Source: Mycobacterium seoulense (GTDB taxonomy: Bacteria > Actinomycetota > Actinomycetes > Mycobacteriales > Mycobacteriaceae). From it: DNA of 64,000 bases. The notes beneath the pieces were generated by a model. The model did no database searches and was not told the DNA's origin. It saw only the letters and a list, made by a program, of their open reading frames with translations. The stretch covers positions 1,798,001 to 1,862,000 of the forward strand of contig NZ_AP022582.1 in NCBI RefSeq assembly GCF_010731595.1, read 5' to 3'. Below, in pieces: positions 1 to 8,605 of this stretch. How positions within the stretch are numbered: the stretch's first letter is position 1; every line of letters starts with the position of its first letter. The translations under genes were made by a program, and so were the position numbers.

Positions 1-517
1 GCGGCGGCAGGTCCGGCGAGTCCTCGATCACCAGTTCCGTGCCCGAAACGTCCATCCGGCCCAGGCCTTCCGGCGGAATGCCGATGATCGCCCCCTGGCC
101 CTCGTTGAAGGCGATCACCCGGCCGGGATTGTCGGCGTCGACGATCTTGCATCGCCCGTAGCCCATGGTGCGGCCCTGGTGCACGATGCCGGAGCCGACG
201 ATCTCGACGCGGTTGACGTCGTAGCCGGGGTCGATGATCTGTACCGACGCGATGACCGGGTTCGGGACCGCGACCATGTCGGTCTGGCAGCCCTCCGGGG
301 ACGAAATGGCCAACGGCGCCACCATGATTCCCCCGGCCTCATTGAGCATGTCCCGGCGGATGGTGACGGTGTCGTCGACCTCCCCGAGGTCCATCGAGGA
401 GTGTCTGCGGCCGATGTAACGGTAGCTGAGCAAACCGGTCCAGCGTCGATACAGTTCGTCGCGGTAGGCCTCGGAATCGCCCGCCAACTCGCGGATGTCA
501 CGTAGCTGGTCGCCCAA
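1..517 (-). CDS. PaaI-like hotdog-fold thioesterase-family protein (C-terminus beyond window)
   Basis: This reading frame is open from a TTG at 517 to the window edge, so at least 172 residues are visible and the C-terminus is missing. TTG is chosen because AAGGGGG lies about 6 bases upstream and the previous gene stops at 530, leaving a 12-base gap. The part near residues 80-150 (…VNRVEIVGSGIVHQGR…, then …CKIVDADNPGRVIAFNEGQG…) has the strand pattern of PaaI/YbgC-type hotdog proteins, which cleave or bind acyl-CoA thioesters. It lies immediately downstream of an acyl-CoA dehydrogenase on the same strand, so a shared acyl-CoA pathway is likely. The substrate is unknown. The family call rests on pattern recognition only. 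Confidence 0.6.
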   Translation of the reverse strand, partial: MGDQLRDIRELAGDSEAYRDELYRRWTGLLSYRYIGRRHSSMDLGEVDDTVTIRRDMLNEAGGIMVAPLAISSPEGCQTDMVAVPNPVIASVQIIDPGYDVNRVEIVGSGIVHQGRTMGYGRCKIVDADNPGRVIAFNEGQGAIIGIPPEGLGRMDVSGTELVIEDSPDLPP

Positions 518-529
518 TTCCGGCCCCCT

Positions 530-1759
530 TCAGGCTTTTCCGTGCCGCACCTGGTTGAACGGCACGCCGCGGTCCGCGGCGTATTCGCGCGGGAAGTTCA
601 GGACCCGCTCCCCGATCACGTTGCGCGCCATCTCGGTGGTTCCGCCACCGATGCTGGCGATCTGACGGCCCAGGTAGCGGACGCCGATGTCGAGCAGCCC
701 CGCCTCGTCGTCGACCACGGCCGCCGGCCCGGCGACGGCCAACGCGGTGTCGTTTTCGACGTCGTGCACCTCGGCCATGAACAGCCGGATGATCGATCCC
801 GCGGCGGGCGGCAGGGATCCGTTGGTCACCGCGTGGAAGACGTGCTCGCTGAGTTGTCCGTGCACGGCCCGATGGACCAGGGCCCTGCCCACCATCTCGC
901 GGACTCGTTCGCTGGCGGCCTGGTTCGCCTTCTCGGCCACGGCCAGCAGGTCGACCGAAATATCTTCAGCCTCAGCGATTCCCGGTCCGCTGGTGTATTC
1001 CGACCCGTCGCCCATGCTGCGACGTTCGTGGTAGAGCTGGCGCGACGCGACATCCCAGCCCTTCCCCGGCTCCCCCACCACGGCGTCGTCACCCACGTCG
1101 ACGTCGTCGAAGAACTCCTCGCAGAACTCGACCGAGCCGTTGACCTGCTTGATGCGGTTGATCGTGACGCCGGGATGCCGAAGCGGCACCAGAAACATCG
1201 TCAGCCCTTCGTGTTTGGGCGCGTTCCAGTCGGTCCGGGCCAGGCACAGGCCGTAGTCGGCGGCGAACGCCCACGTGCTCCACGTCTTGGCGCCGTTGAT
1301 GATCCATCGCCCGTCCCGGCGGTCGGCGCGGGTGAGGACGCCCGCGAGATCCGATCCCCCACTGGGTTCGGACAGCAGCTGCACCAGCACTTCGTCGCCG
1401 CGCAGCGCGGCCGCGATGTGCGTGCGCTTCTGCTCCTCGCTGCCCATGTCCAGGATCGTGGCGCAGCAGATGGCGAAAGAGGGAACGTTGAGCATCAGTG
1501 GCGTCTCGTAGGCCAGGGCCTCGGCGTCGAACGCCTTCTTGTATTCGTAACCCAAGCCGAGTCCGCCGTATTCGCGCGGAAAGCAGATGCCGGCGAATCC
1601 GCCGTCGTACAGCTTCTTCTGCAGTTCGCGGGCGCGCTGCCAGGAGGCCAGTTCGTCGCGCTGCAGGACCATCGCGTCTCCGGAATCCAGCCGCGGCAGG
1701 TTGTCGGCCAGCCACGCCCTGGCCCGCCCCCGGAATTCTTCGACCGACTCCGACGTCAC
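530..1759 (-). CDS. Acyl-CoA dehydrogenase
   Basis: A 409-residue FAD-dependent acyl-CoA dehydrogenase, which would form an alpha,beta double bond in an acyl-CoA (fatty acid or steroid side-chain type substrate). Visible marks are an N-terminal helical domain, the mid-domain flavin segment LLSEPSGGSDLAG…R, WIINGAKTWSTWA, and a C-terminal helical part ending near …IGGGTTEMARNVIGERVLNFPRE, typical of the family. GTG at 1759 is preferred because GAGAGG sits about 7 bases upstream; an in-frame ATG at 1774 lacks a ribosome site. The open frame continues much further 5' but that part reads as non-coding. The hotdog protein follows after 12 bases, suggesting an operon. Length is normal for the family. 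Confidence 0.88.
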   Translation of the reverse strand: MTSESVEEFRGRARAWLADNLPRLDSGDAMVLQRDELASWQRARELQKKLYDGGFAGICFPREYGGLGLGYEYKKAFDAEALAYETPLMLNVPSFAICCATILDMGSEEQKRTHIAAALRGDEVLVQLLSEPSGGSDLAGVLTRADRRDGRWIINGAKTWSTWAFAADYGLCLARTDWNAPKHEGLTMFLVPLRHPGVTINRIKQVNGSVEFCEEFFDDVDVGDDAVVGEPGKGWDVASRQLYHERRSMGDGSEYTSGPGIAEAEDISVDLLAVAEKANQAASERVREMVGRALVHRAVHGQLSEHVFHAVTNGSLPPAAGSIIRLFMAEVHDVENDTALAVAGPAAVVDDEAGLLDIGVRYLGRQIASIGGGTTEMARNVIGERVLNFPREYAADRGVPFNQVRHGKA

Positions 1760-1839
1760 CGGATGACCTCTCATTCGAGCGTCGAGCTTGTGCTGGGCGA
1801 CTGTACAGCACCGCCGCCGCGACTGTACAGGTCGGCGCG

Positions 1840-2217
1840 CTACGACCGGTTCAACTCCACCGCGGAGCGGATCAGCGCCTTCAATGCCTTCTCGTCGACC
1901 TTGTCGCCCTCGTGAAAATCGATCGCGCGTCTGGTGTTGCCGTCGAGACTGGAGTTGAACAATCCCGAGGGATCCTTCAACGAGGCGCCCTTGGCGAACG
2001 TCATCTTCACGACAGTCTTGTACGTCTCGCCCGTGCAGATCATCCCGTCGTGATACCAGACCGGCACACCTCGCCACTTCCAGTCCTCGACCACGTCCGG
2101 GTCGGCATCCTTGATGATTTCCCGGATGCGGGCGAGCATCTCGCCGCGCCAATCCGCCAACTCCTTGATCCGGGCGTCGATCAGCTCAGCGGGAGATTTG
2201 TCCTGGGAATTGGCCAT
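1840..2217 (-). CDS. DUF1801 family protein
   Basis: A 125-residue soluble protein matching the DUF1801/YdhG-like family: a helical N-terminus (ELIDARIKELADWRGEMLARIREII), then VVEDWKWRGVPVW…, and a C-terminal helix KVDEKALKALIRSAVEL. Members of this fold are small single-domain proteins of unknown biochemical role, some fused to AraC regulators. It is transcribed toward the acyl-CoA dehydrogenase with an 80-base gap. It is divergent from the thioesterase gene at 2301, so the 83 bases between them should carry both promoters. No function is inferred. Confidence 0.75.
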   Translation of the reverse strand: MANSQDKSPAELIDARIKELADWRGEMLARIREIIKDADPDVVEDWKWRGVPVWYHDGMICTGETYKTVVKMTFAKGASLKDPSGLFNSSLDGNTRRAIDFHEGDKVDEKALKALIRSAVELNRS

Positions 2218-2300
2218 CCTGGCTCGCCTTTCCGATGTTGTCGCTCGACCGCCCCGTGTCCGGCGCCGGGGTCGAAGGCCCGTAGTCTGCAGTACTCAGC

Positions 2301-3107
2301 ATGACCGATACACATCCCTTCGACGACGCCATCCGCCTCGAAGCGACGAGCACGCACGTGCGGCGCGGGCGCACCCATCCGGAATGGGCCAACATGGTGG
2401 GGCCCTTCGGCGGTATCACCGCCGCCGCGATGCTGCGCGCCATCGAGTCGCACCCCGATCGCGTCGGCGAGCCGCTGGCATTGACGGTCAACTACGCCGC
2501 GCCCATCGCCGACGGGGACTTCGACATCTCACTTCGGGCCGCGCGCACCAACCGCACCAACCAGCACTGGATCGCCGAACTCAGCCAGGACGGCGACGTC
2601 AAGACCACGGCAACCGCGCTGTTCGCTGTGCGCCGCGACGGCTGGGGCGATACCGAGAGCGCCCCGCCGAGCGCGCCGGACCCGGAGGACGTGCCATACG
2701 GTGTCCCCGGCCTCGTCCGATGGACGAGCCTCTACGACATGCGGTTCGTCGAAGGTCCGATGCCCGGCGAAGACGGACAACCGAGCCCCTCGTCGACGAC
2801 CACCGTGTGGGTGCGCGACGCCGCGCGACGCCCCGTCGACTACCCGGCGCTGGCCGCGCTGTGCGACATCTTCTACCCGCGGGTCTTCCTGCGGCGCGGC
2901 GGCGTCATCCCGTCGGGGACGATCTCGTTGACGGCGTACTTCCACGCCGACCAGCAGCAACTCGACGGCTTGGGCACCGACTTCGTCCTGTGCACCGCGC
3001 ACGCCAACACATTCAGCCGTGGCTACTTCGACCAGAGCGCGCAGGTGTGGACACGGGACGGGGTGCTGCTGGCCACCACACATCAGGTCGTCTACTTCAA
3101 AGGCTGA
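2301..3107 (+). CDS. Acyl-CoA thioesterase family protein (double hotdog)
   Basis: A 268-residue protein of the TesB-like/thioesterase-superfamily double-hotdog type. The N-terminal half carries HPEWANMVGPFGGITAAAMLRAI (the HxxWxxxxGPxGG pattern of this group) and LTVNYAAPI. The C-terminal half has GTISLTAYFHAD and ends …LLATTHQVVYFKG, the usual last strand of these enzymes. It probably hydrolyses an acyl-CoA in the cytosol. It is followed after 62 bases by a SnoaL-like gene and an epimerase on the same strand, a small lipid or natural-product type cluster. The substrate cannot be read from sequence. Confidence 0.8.
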   Translation: MTDTHPFDDAIRLEATSTHVRRGRTHPEWANMVGPFGGITAAAMLRAIESHPDRVGEPLALTVNYAAPIADGDFDISLRAARTNRTNQHWIAELSQDGDVKTTATALFAVRRDGWGDTESAPPSAPDPEDVPYGVPGLVRWTSLYDMRFVEGPMPGEDGQPSPSSTTTVWVRDAARRPVDYPALAALCDIFYPRVFLRRGGVIPSGTISLTAYFHADQQQLDGLGTDFVLCTAHANTFSRGYFDQSAQVWTRDGVLLATTHQVVYFKG

Positions 3108-3169
3108 GAGGTTTACACTTCGCCAGTGAAACGTCACGCCGGGATGCTCAGGGAAAGAATCGAGGCGCC

Positions 3170-3700
3170 ATGACAGAGCGCACGCAGGACACGGTCGCCG
3201 AGGCCGATGCCGCCGCGCTGCTGGCCATCGAATCCATCAAACAGCTCAAAGCCCGCTACTGCCGGCACCTCGACACCAAGGACTGGGCGGCGTGGCGAAC
3301 CCTTTTCACCGATGACTTCGTCAGCGACACGGCCGAAGCCGGCGGCAAGGTGATCGACGGCGCGGACGAGTTCGTGGCCTTCACCCGCAAGGCCCTCGGA
3401 CGGCCGGCACAGGCGACCGCGCACCAGGTGCACTCCCCCGAGATCACCCTCACGTCGGCGACGACCGCGCGCGGGGTGTGGGCGCTACAAGACGTCGTCC
3501 GATTCGGCCCCGGCGTGACCCTGGTGGGCTACGGCCATTACCACGAGACCTACCAGAACATCGCCGGGCAATGGTTCATCAAGAGCTCCAAGCTAACTCG
3601 ACTGCGAGAGGATATCGTCACTCCGGTGTTCTCCCTCTACGTCTCCGACCGAATCCGCCGGACGATCGGCCGAGTCGCCAATGTGGTGATGAGCCGATGA
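3170..3700 (+). CDS. SnoaL-like / NTF2-fold protein
   Basis: A 176-residue protein with the SnoaL_4/NTF2-like pattern: helix AIKQLKARYCRHLDTKDWAAW, then TLFTDDFV, followed by beta-strands (…TTARGVWALQDVVRF…, GYGHYHETYQNIAGQWFIKSSKLTRLRED). Close relatives in actinobacteria are small-molecule isomerases, cyclases or dehydratases, or non-catalytic binding proteins. The start is ATG 3170, about 10 bases after a GAAAGAAT-like stretch. The stop overlaps the next gene's ATG by four bases (ATGA), so the two are translationally coupled. Catalytic identity is not assigned. Confidence 0.8.
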   Translation: MTERTQDTVAEADAAALLAIESIKQLKARYCRHLDTKDWAAWRTLFTDDFVSDTAEAGGKVIDGADEFVAFTRKALGRPAQATAHQVHSPEITLTSATTARGVWALQDVVRFGPGVTLVGYGHYHETYQNIAGQWFIKSSKLTRLREDIVTPVFSLYVSDRIRRTIGRVANVVMSR

Positions 3701-4797
3701 TGGCCTCCACCGTTCTGGTCACCGGCGCATTCGGACAAATCGGCAAACGTTGCACGCAGATCCTGCTGGACCGGGAACGCACCGTCATCGCGATGGATCT
3801 GCGCAGCGACAACACCCTCGCCGTCGAACGGGAGCTGGTCGCCGCCCGGCACCCGGGAACGCTGATCCCCGCCTATACCGACCTGCTGGACGCCGAGGCA
3901 GTGCGCGATCTCGTCGCGACCCATCGCCCCGACGCGGTCGTTCACCTCGCCGCGATCGTGTCCCCGCTGTCGTATCGCAGACCCGCGTTAGCCCGCAAGG
4001 TGAACGTGGGCGGTACCGAGAATCTCTTGGCGGCCTGCACCGCACTGCCCCGACCGCCGTTGTTCCTGATGGCGTCCAGCGCCGCGGTCTACGGTTCACG
4101 CAACCCCTACCGTCAGCCCGAGCGGATCACCCCGGACACCCCGGTGAACCCCATCGATCAATACGGTCAGGACAAAGTGCTCGCCGAGGCGGCGATCCGC
4201 GCCAGCGGCCTGCCGTATGCGCTTTTCCGGCTCGGTGGGGTCATCTCACCGGACACGCACACGACGGTCAACGGCGACTCCCTGCTCCTGATGCGATCGA
4301 TGCCCGGCGACAACCGCATGCACGCGGTGGACGCGCGCGATGTAGCGCTGGCCTTCGCCAACGGGGTCGATCGGCAAGCCGGCATCGCGGGCAAGGTGAT
4401 ACTGATCGGCGGCAACGAGTCGTACGTGCTCACCCAACGCGAACTCGAGGACGGCCTGATGGAAGCCGTCGGCCTTGGTCGCCTCGGCCCATCCGCCAGC
4501 CTGCCCGGCGACCCGAGCGACGACCGCGGCTGGAGTTTCACCGGCTGGTATGACACCACCGAAGCGCAGGCGCTGCTCGATTTCCAGGAACACGACTGGT
4601 CCCAGACCCTGGCCTGGATCGCCGAAACGCAGGGCCGCACGCGCATAGTGGTGCGACTGCTGAGCCCCATATTGCGGCCGGTCCTGCGTACCGTGCTGAA
4701 GGTGCAGCGCCGGCTCGAGGGACGCGGCCCCTACGCCGACCCGTGGACGCTCATCGAAAAGCACTACGGCGCCGCGGCGCTCGCCGGCGCGGACTAA
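3697..4797 (+). CDS. NAD-dependent epimerase/dehydratase family protein
   Basis: A 366-residue extended short-chain dehydrogenase/epimerase. The N-terminal Rossmann motif VTGAFGQIG is at residues 8-16. The catalytic Tyr-x3-Lys appears as YGQDK, preceded by the Ser-rich strand FLMASSAAVYGS. About 100 residues beyond the usual core follow, ending in a basic amphipathic part (RIVVRLLSPILRPVLRTVLKV) that might touch the membrane. Two ATG codons (3697 and 3700) are adjacent; 3697 gives the ATGA overlap with the SnoaL gene. Likely substrates are a nucleotide sugar or a 3-beta-hydroxysteroid-type alcohol; the sequence does not decide. Confidence 0.82.
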   Translation: MMASTVLVTGAFGQIGKRCTQILLDRERTVIAMDLRSDNTLAVERELVAARHPGTLIPAYTDLLDAEAVRDLVATHRPDAVVHLAAIVSPLSYRRPALARKVNVGGTENLLAACTALPRPPLFLMASSAAVYGSRNPYRQPERITPDTPVNPIDQYGQDKVLAEAAIRASGLPYALFRLGGVISPDTHTTVNGDSLLLMRSMPGDNRMHAVDARDVALAFANGVDRQAGIAGKVILIGGNESYVLTQRELEDGLMEAVGLGRLGPSASLPGDPSDDRGWSFTGWYDTTEAQALLDFQEHDWSQTLAWIAETQGRTRIVVRLLSPILRPVLRTVLKVQRRLEGRGPYADPWTLIEKHYGAAALAGAD

Positions 4798-4855
4798 CTA
4801 GTTCGCTACGTCCGAAAGACTTTGCGCCGCAACATATCTCGCATGTCGGCGCCCA

Positions 4856-5827
4856 TCAGCGGTCGATCCATCCCATCTGCGCGTCGGCGTGATGGCCGCC
4901 CATGGGCGGGGTGAGCCGGTCGAGCCGGGATAGCTGGTCGGGGGTCAGTTCGATGGCGTCGGCGCCGACGTTCTCCTCGAGCCGCGTCACGCGCTTGGTT
5001 CCCGGAATCGGCACGATGTCCGAACCTTTCGCCAACAGCCAGGCCAGAGCGACCTGAGCGGGAGTGGCACCGACGTCAGCGCTGATGGCGCGCAATTCGT
5101 CGGCGCTTTGCAGGTTGTGGTGAAAGTTCTCGTCGAAGAACCGCGGATTGGTCTTGCGGTAGTCACTGTCCGGCAACCCCTCGGTGGAGCGGATAGCGCC
5201 CGTGAGGAAGCCGCGACCCAACGGCGAGTAAGCGACGAACCCGATCCCCAATTCGCGCAGCAGCGGCAGTATCTCGTCTTCTTGGTCACGCGTCCACAGC
5301 GAATATTCGGATTGCACCGCGGTGATGGGATACGCGGCGTGCGCACGCCGGATGGTGTTCACGCCGACCTCCGAAAGGCCGATGTGCCGGACCTTCCCGG
5401 CAGCGACCAGGTCGGCCAATGCACCGACCGTGTCTTCGATCGGGGTATCGCGGTCCAGTCGGTGCTGATAGTAGAGATCGATGCGGTCGGTACCCAGCCT
5501 TTTCAGCGATCCGTCGACAGCGATCCGGATGTTGGCGGGGCTGCTGTCCAGGCCGTTGCGGCCCGTGTGCGAGATCAGGCCGAACTTGGTGGCCAGCACC
5601 ACCTGATCGCGCCGGCCCTGCAATGCGCGGGCGAGCAGCTCCTCATTGACGTAGGGGCCGTACACCTCGGCGGTGTCGATCAGGGTGACCCCCAAGTCGA
5701 CGGCGCGATGAATGGTGCGGATCGCCTCGGCGTCGTCGCTGCCGGCGCCGGCGTAGGCCACGGACATGCCCATGGCGCCCAGCCCCAGGCGGCCGACCTC
5801 CAGGTTGGCCAGGCGCGCTCGTTTCAT
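4856..5827 (-). CDS. Aldo/keto reductase
   Basis: A 323-residue NADPH-dependent aldo/keto reductase of the bacterial YajO/YakC type. The active-site residues are visible: Asp and Tyr in [15 protein letters not shown], Lys in VLATKFG, and His in DLYYQHRLD. The C-terminal cofactor site is [18 protein letters not shown]. It is convergent with the epimerase gene (58-base gap with no obvious terminator) and divergent from the acyltransferase at 5912. Length is standard and nothing is missing. The physiological carbonyl substrate is unknown. Confidence 0.9.
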   Translation of the reverse strand: MKRARLANLEVGRLGLGAMGMSVAYAGAGSDDAEAIRTIHRAVDLGVTLIDTAEVYGPYVNEELLARALQGRRDQVVLATKFGLISHTGRNGLDSSPANIRIAVDGSLKRLGTDRIDLYYQHRLDRDTPIEDTVGALADLVAAGKVRHIGLSEVGVNTIRRAHAAYPITAVQSEYSLWTRDQEDEILPLLRELGIGFVAYSPLGRGFLTGAIRSTEGLPDSDYRKTNPRFFDENFHHNLQSADELRAISADVGATPAQVALAWLLAKGSDIVPIPGTKRVTRLEENVGADAIELTPDQLSRLDRLTPPMGGHHADAQMGWIDR

Positions 5828-5911
5828 GCCGTCATTGTGCGCTCAGCGACTTCAGGGCACGGGGACAGGTACCGTTGCGCGAGTGCACCGCATCCGTCTT
5901 GCCGCGATCCG

Positions 5912-7246
5912 ATGGACGGCGTAGAGCCCGCGCGACCGGCCCGCAATCTTGCGGTGGACTTCTACCGCGCGTCGGGCGTGGTCATGATCGTTTTGGGCCA
6001 CTGGCTGGCCGGTTCCGTGACCTACCACGACGGGCAATTCGGCCGGGAGAACCCGCTGCTCGACATGCCGTGGACGCAATGGTTGACCTGGATCTTCCAG
6101 GCCGTCCCGGTGTTCTTTTTCGTTGCCGGGTACGCCGGAGCCGTGTCATGGGCGCACCGCCGCGAGGCCGGCAGTTTCTCGCGTCAGGCGTGGATTCGGC
6201 ACCGCTTGGCTCGGGTGCTGGGACCGACAACCGTCTACGTCGCGCTGATTTCGGTGCTTGTCTTGGTGCTCGAGGCCCGGCGTGCGCCGGGCACGGTGCT
6301 GGAGTACGCGGGTTGGGCGGTGGCCATGCACCTGTGGTTCCTCGCCGTGTACGTGCTGGTGGTGTCACTGACACCGGTTGCCGTTGCGGCACACCGGCGT
6401 TGGGGCCTGAGGGTACCGGTGGTGCTGGCCGCGGCGGTCGTGCTGATCGATGCCGTCTCGCTCGCGGGCCATGTCCCCTATGTCGGCGCGCTCAACTACC
6501 TGCTGTGCTGGGGCCTGCTCTACCAACTCGGGATCGCCTGGCAGGGTGGGCTGTTGGCCGGTCGCAGACCGGTGCTGCTCGCCGCCGGTTCGGCAGTCGC
6601 TCTGGCACTGCTGATCCGGGTGGGGCCGTATCCGGTGAGCATGATCGGCGTTCCAGGCGAAGCGATCGAGAACACGACGCCCCCAACGGTGGCGATGATG
6701 GCGTTCGCGTGCACGCAAGCCGGGCTGGCCATGGCGCTCGCGGCGACACTCGACCGCGTCCTGCGGCACCGTCCGGTGCAGCGCGTCTTGTCGACCGCCA
6801 ATGCCAACGTGATGGCCCTTTACCTCTGGCACATGATTCCGGTGGTCATCGTCGCGATCGTCGCTTATCCGGCAGGGCTGATACCGCAACCACACGAGGG
6901 CTCTGCGGCCTGGTGGCTGGTCCGGCTGGAATGGATCGCGATCCTCAGCGTGGTGACGGCGGTCGAAATGCTGCTGCTCTGGTGGCAACGGCGACTCTTC
7001 GCGGTTCCGCTGCCCACGGTCGGTCTGCCCCTGGGCGATCGCTGGGGCGAAGCGGTCATGCTCATCGGCGCCGTCCTGGCCGCCGTTGGACTGCACCTGC
7101 TGGCTCAGGGCGGCTTCGCCCCGGATGGGCGATTCTCGTGGCCAACCGCGGCCGTCTTCGCCGCCGGCGTGGTTCTGGTGGCGGTGCGACCCAAAACCCG
7201 ATCGCCCGTTGCCGGCCACGAGGCACAGCGGCGTCCAACCGCTTGA
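5912..7246 (+). CDS. Acyltransferase-3 family integral membrane protein
   Basis: A 444-residue polytopic membrane protein of the acyltransferase-3 family (OafA/NolL-like), which transfers acyl groups onto sugars or lipids at the membrane. The signature start is DFYRASGVVMIVLGHW, with the catalytic His in the first helix, followed by about ten hydrophobic segments separated by short loops. A second conserved point is ALYLWHMIPVV near residue 310. ATG 5912 is the first plausible start, since the frame upstream is antisense to the aldo/keto reductase. The C-terminus ends in a short basic tail. It is a single gene, divergent from its left neighbour. Confidence 0.82.
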   Translation: MDGVEPARPARNLAVDFYRASGVVMIVLGHWLAGSVTYHDGQFGRENPLLDMPWTQWLTWIFQAVPVFFFVAGYAGAVSWAHRREAGSFSRQAWIRHRLARVLGPTTVYVALISVLVLVLEARRAPGTVLEYAGWAVAMHLWFLAVYVLVVSLTPVAVAAHRRWGLRVPVVLAAAVVLIDAVSLAGHVPYVGALNYLLCWGLLYQLGIAWQGGLLAGRRPVLLAAGSAVALALLIRVGPYPVSMIGVPGEAIENTTPPTVAMMAFACTQAGLAMALAATLDRVLRHRPVQRVLSTANANVMALYLWHMIPVVIVAIVAYPAGLIPQPHEGSAAWWLVRLEWIAILSVVTAVEMLLLWWQRRLFAVPLPTVGLPLGDRWGEAVMLIGAVLAAVGLHLLAQGGFAPDGRFSWPTAAVFAAGVVLVAVRPKTRSPVAGHEAQRRPTA

Positions 7247-7329
7247 GGGTCTTGGCTAACGCGAGGGGCAATCGACTTACGACCCCTTGATAGAGGCCGT
7301 AGTGCCCTGGCCACGGCGCTACCCGGCGA

Positions 7330-7341
7330 GAAAACGTTTTC
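7330..7341. promoter_or_regulatory. 12-base perfect palindrome in leader of 7413 gene
   Basis: GAAAACGTTTTC is a perfect palindrome about 72 bases upstream of the small gene at 7413, inside the 166-base gap after the acyltransferase. It could be an operator or simply an AT-rich promoter element in GC-rich DNA. No factor can be named. Confidence 0.35.
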
Positions 7342-7412
7342 CCCAAGGCTCGGATTACTTGAGCAATTGAGCCTAGGCTACGGGGAGACACCCTCGTTAA
7401 GGGAGTACACAC

Positions 7413-7718
7413 ATGTCACACGCCACCCTCCGCACCACCCACGCCCCCCAGCAACGCGCTCAGGATGCCGAGCTTTTGAAGGAATCCGGGGTACACAAGC
7501 TCGTCGTCACAGACCGCGACGGCAACTGCTTGGCGTTCCTCTTGGCTTGGGAAAGCTTCGAATACGACGCCGAGACGGACACCTATGTGTGCGTCGCCGA
7601 CGGCGATGGCAGAGAGCTGATGACCGTGTACACCGCCGGCGAGATCAAGCCGGCAGCCAAGGCGAACACGTATGTCGTTACCGCGCCGGATAGGTTCGTT
7701 GGGCCCAGGGCGCTCTAG
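7413..7718 (+). CDS. Small conserved-looking protein of unknown function
   Basis: A 101-residue acidic soluble protein with no family I recognise. It has a strong AAGGGAG ribosome site at 7399-7405, a mycobacterial-style codon pattern, and its own hairpin terminator just after the stop, all of which support it as a real, separately expressed gene. The sequence has a helix (AQDAELLKESGVHKLVV), then short strands (DRDGNCLAFLLAWESFEYDAETDTYVCV), a length and pattern compatible with a small alpha/beta domain. There is no signal peptide and no membrane segment. Neighbours give no functional hint. Confidence 0.7.
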   Translation: MSHATLRTTHAPQQRAQDAELLKESGVHKLVVTDRDGNCLAFLLAWESFEYDAETDTYVCVADGDGRELMTVYTAGEIKPAAKANTYVVTAPDRFVGPRAL

Positions 7719-7719
7719 C

Positions 7720-7744
7720 CCCGCTGACCGCTTGCGGTAGCGGG
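7720..7744 (+). terminator. Hairpin terminator after 7413 gene
   Basis: Two bases after the stop codon, CCCGCT(G)ACCGC-TT-GCGGTAGCGGG folds into an 11-bp stem with one bulged G and a two-base loop. A TTTTT run follows at 7757-7761. Mycobacterial intrinsic terminators often have strong stems with weak U-tracts, which fits. Confidence 0.6.
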
Positions 7745-7901
7745 TTCGACCGCGCCTTTTTGGCCGGGTGGGAAAATTTTCGCGGACCTGATCGCCTAGA
7801 GGCATCACCCGCGCTGCGAAGTCCGGCGGGTGGCGCCGCACAACATCTCTCGTACCGTGACGCCGCCGCACGGGTCCTTGACATCGCGAAACTTATGATA
7901 G

Positions 7902-7915
7902 ACCGTTCGTACGGT
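7902..7915. promoter_or_regulatory. Inverted repeat upstream of TetR gene (candidate operator)
   Basis: ACCGT-TCGT-ACGGT lies 22 bases before the TetR start codon at 7937 and just after a TATGAT -10-like hexamer (7894-7899), where a repressor would cover the transcription start. It shares half-site ACCGT/ACGGT with the palindrome at 8903, but with a 4-base spacer instead of overlapping arms. Autoregulation is an inference. Confidence 0.45.
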
Positions 7916-7936
7916 TAGTTTGACCGAAGGTGGAAG

Positions 7937-8605
7937 ATGCCCCGACCTGGGAGACGTGGCGAGATTTTCGACGCGTTCGTCCGTTATGTCGCCGAACGCG
8001 GCTACGACAGAACGAATATGGGCGACATCGCCGACGAGCTCGGCATGTCGAAGGGCACCATCGTTCACCATTTCGGGACCAAGGCGCAAATGCTGCGCGA
8101 GCTTGAAGAGACCCACCTCGCCCGCCAACTCGATGCGCTGCAGATGGCATGGGCTCGTCTGTCCGCGCCGCACGAACGCATCGCCGCGATCATCTACGCC
8201 TCCGCACTGCTCCAGGTGGTCGCCCGCGACGCGACCGTGGCTAGCCAGCGCGAGGTGGTTCAGTTGTTCGATGACCCGGCGATGCAGCAGGTGCGCAAGT
8301 TGCGTAATCAGCTGCAAGCCTTAGCGGTTGACGAGATCCGTAGCGGAATCGAGAGCGGAGTGTTCCGAAACGTCGACGTCGAACTGGCGGCACTGCAATT
8401 GTGGGGATCGCTGCAGTGGATGTGGGTGTGGTTCGATCCCACCGGCTCCAGGACGCCCGAACAAGTCGGGGCCGCATTCGTCGACGTGTTCCTCGGCGGA
8501 CTGCTGCTCGACAGGCTGGGACTCCCCAAGTGGGCGGACCCATCCGCGGACGTCGTCTCCGTTGTGCGCGAATGCCTCGCCGCGGTCACGAGCCCGGCTG
8601 ATTGA
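7937..8605 (+). CDS. TetR family transcriptional regulator
   Basis: A 222-residue TetR repressor. The N-terminal helix-turn-helix is at residues 8-55 (RGEIFDAFVRYVAERGY…TNMGDIADELGMSKGTIVHHFGTKAQML), followed by an all-helical ligand domain of normal size. It lies upstream of, and in the same direction as, the mce operon, with a 589-base gap. ACCGT/ACGGT-type palindromes occur before its own start and before the mce operon. It could therefore control lipid import in response to a lipid ligand, as Mce3R (a TetR-type protein) does in M. tuberculosis. That link is inferred from position only. Confidence 0.85.
   Translation: MPRPGRRGEIFDAFVRYVAERGYDRTNMGDIADELGMSKGTIVHHFGTKAQMLRELEETHLARQLDALQMAWARLSAPHERIAAIIYASALLQVVARDATVASQREVVQLFDDPAMQQVRKLRNQLQALAVDEIRSGIESGVFRNVDVELAALQLWGSLQWMWVWFDPTGSRTPEQVGAAFVDVFLGGLLLDRLGLPKWADPSADVVSVVRECLAAVTSPAD

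Noticed and set aside
542..1915. Long plus-strand open frame opposite the acyl-CoA dehydrogenase
   Set aside because: Antisense shadow: its residues show no family pattern, while the minus strand reads as a complete enzyme.
7878..7883. TTGACA as the -35 box of the TetR gene
   Set aside because: Only 10 bases separate it from the TATGAT hexamer, too short for a standard promoter.
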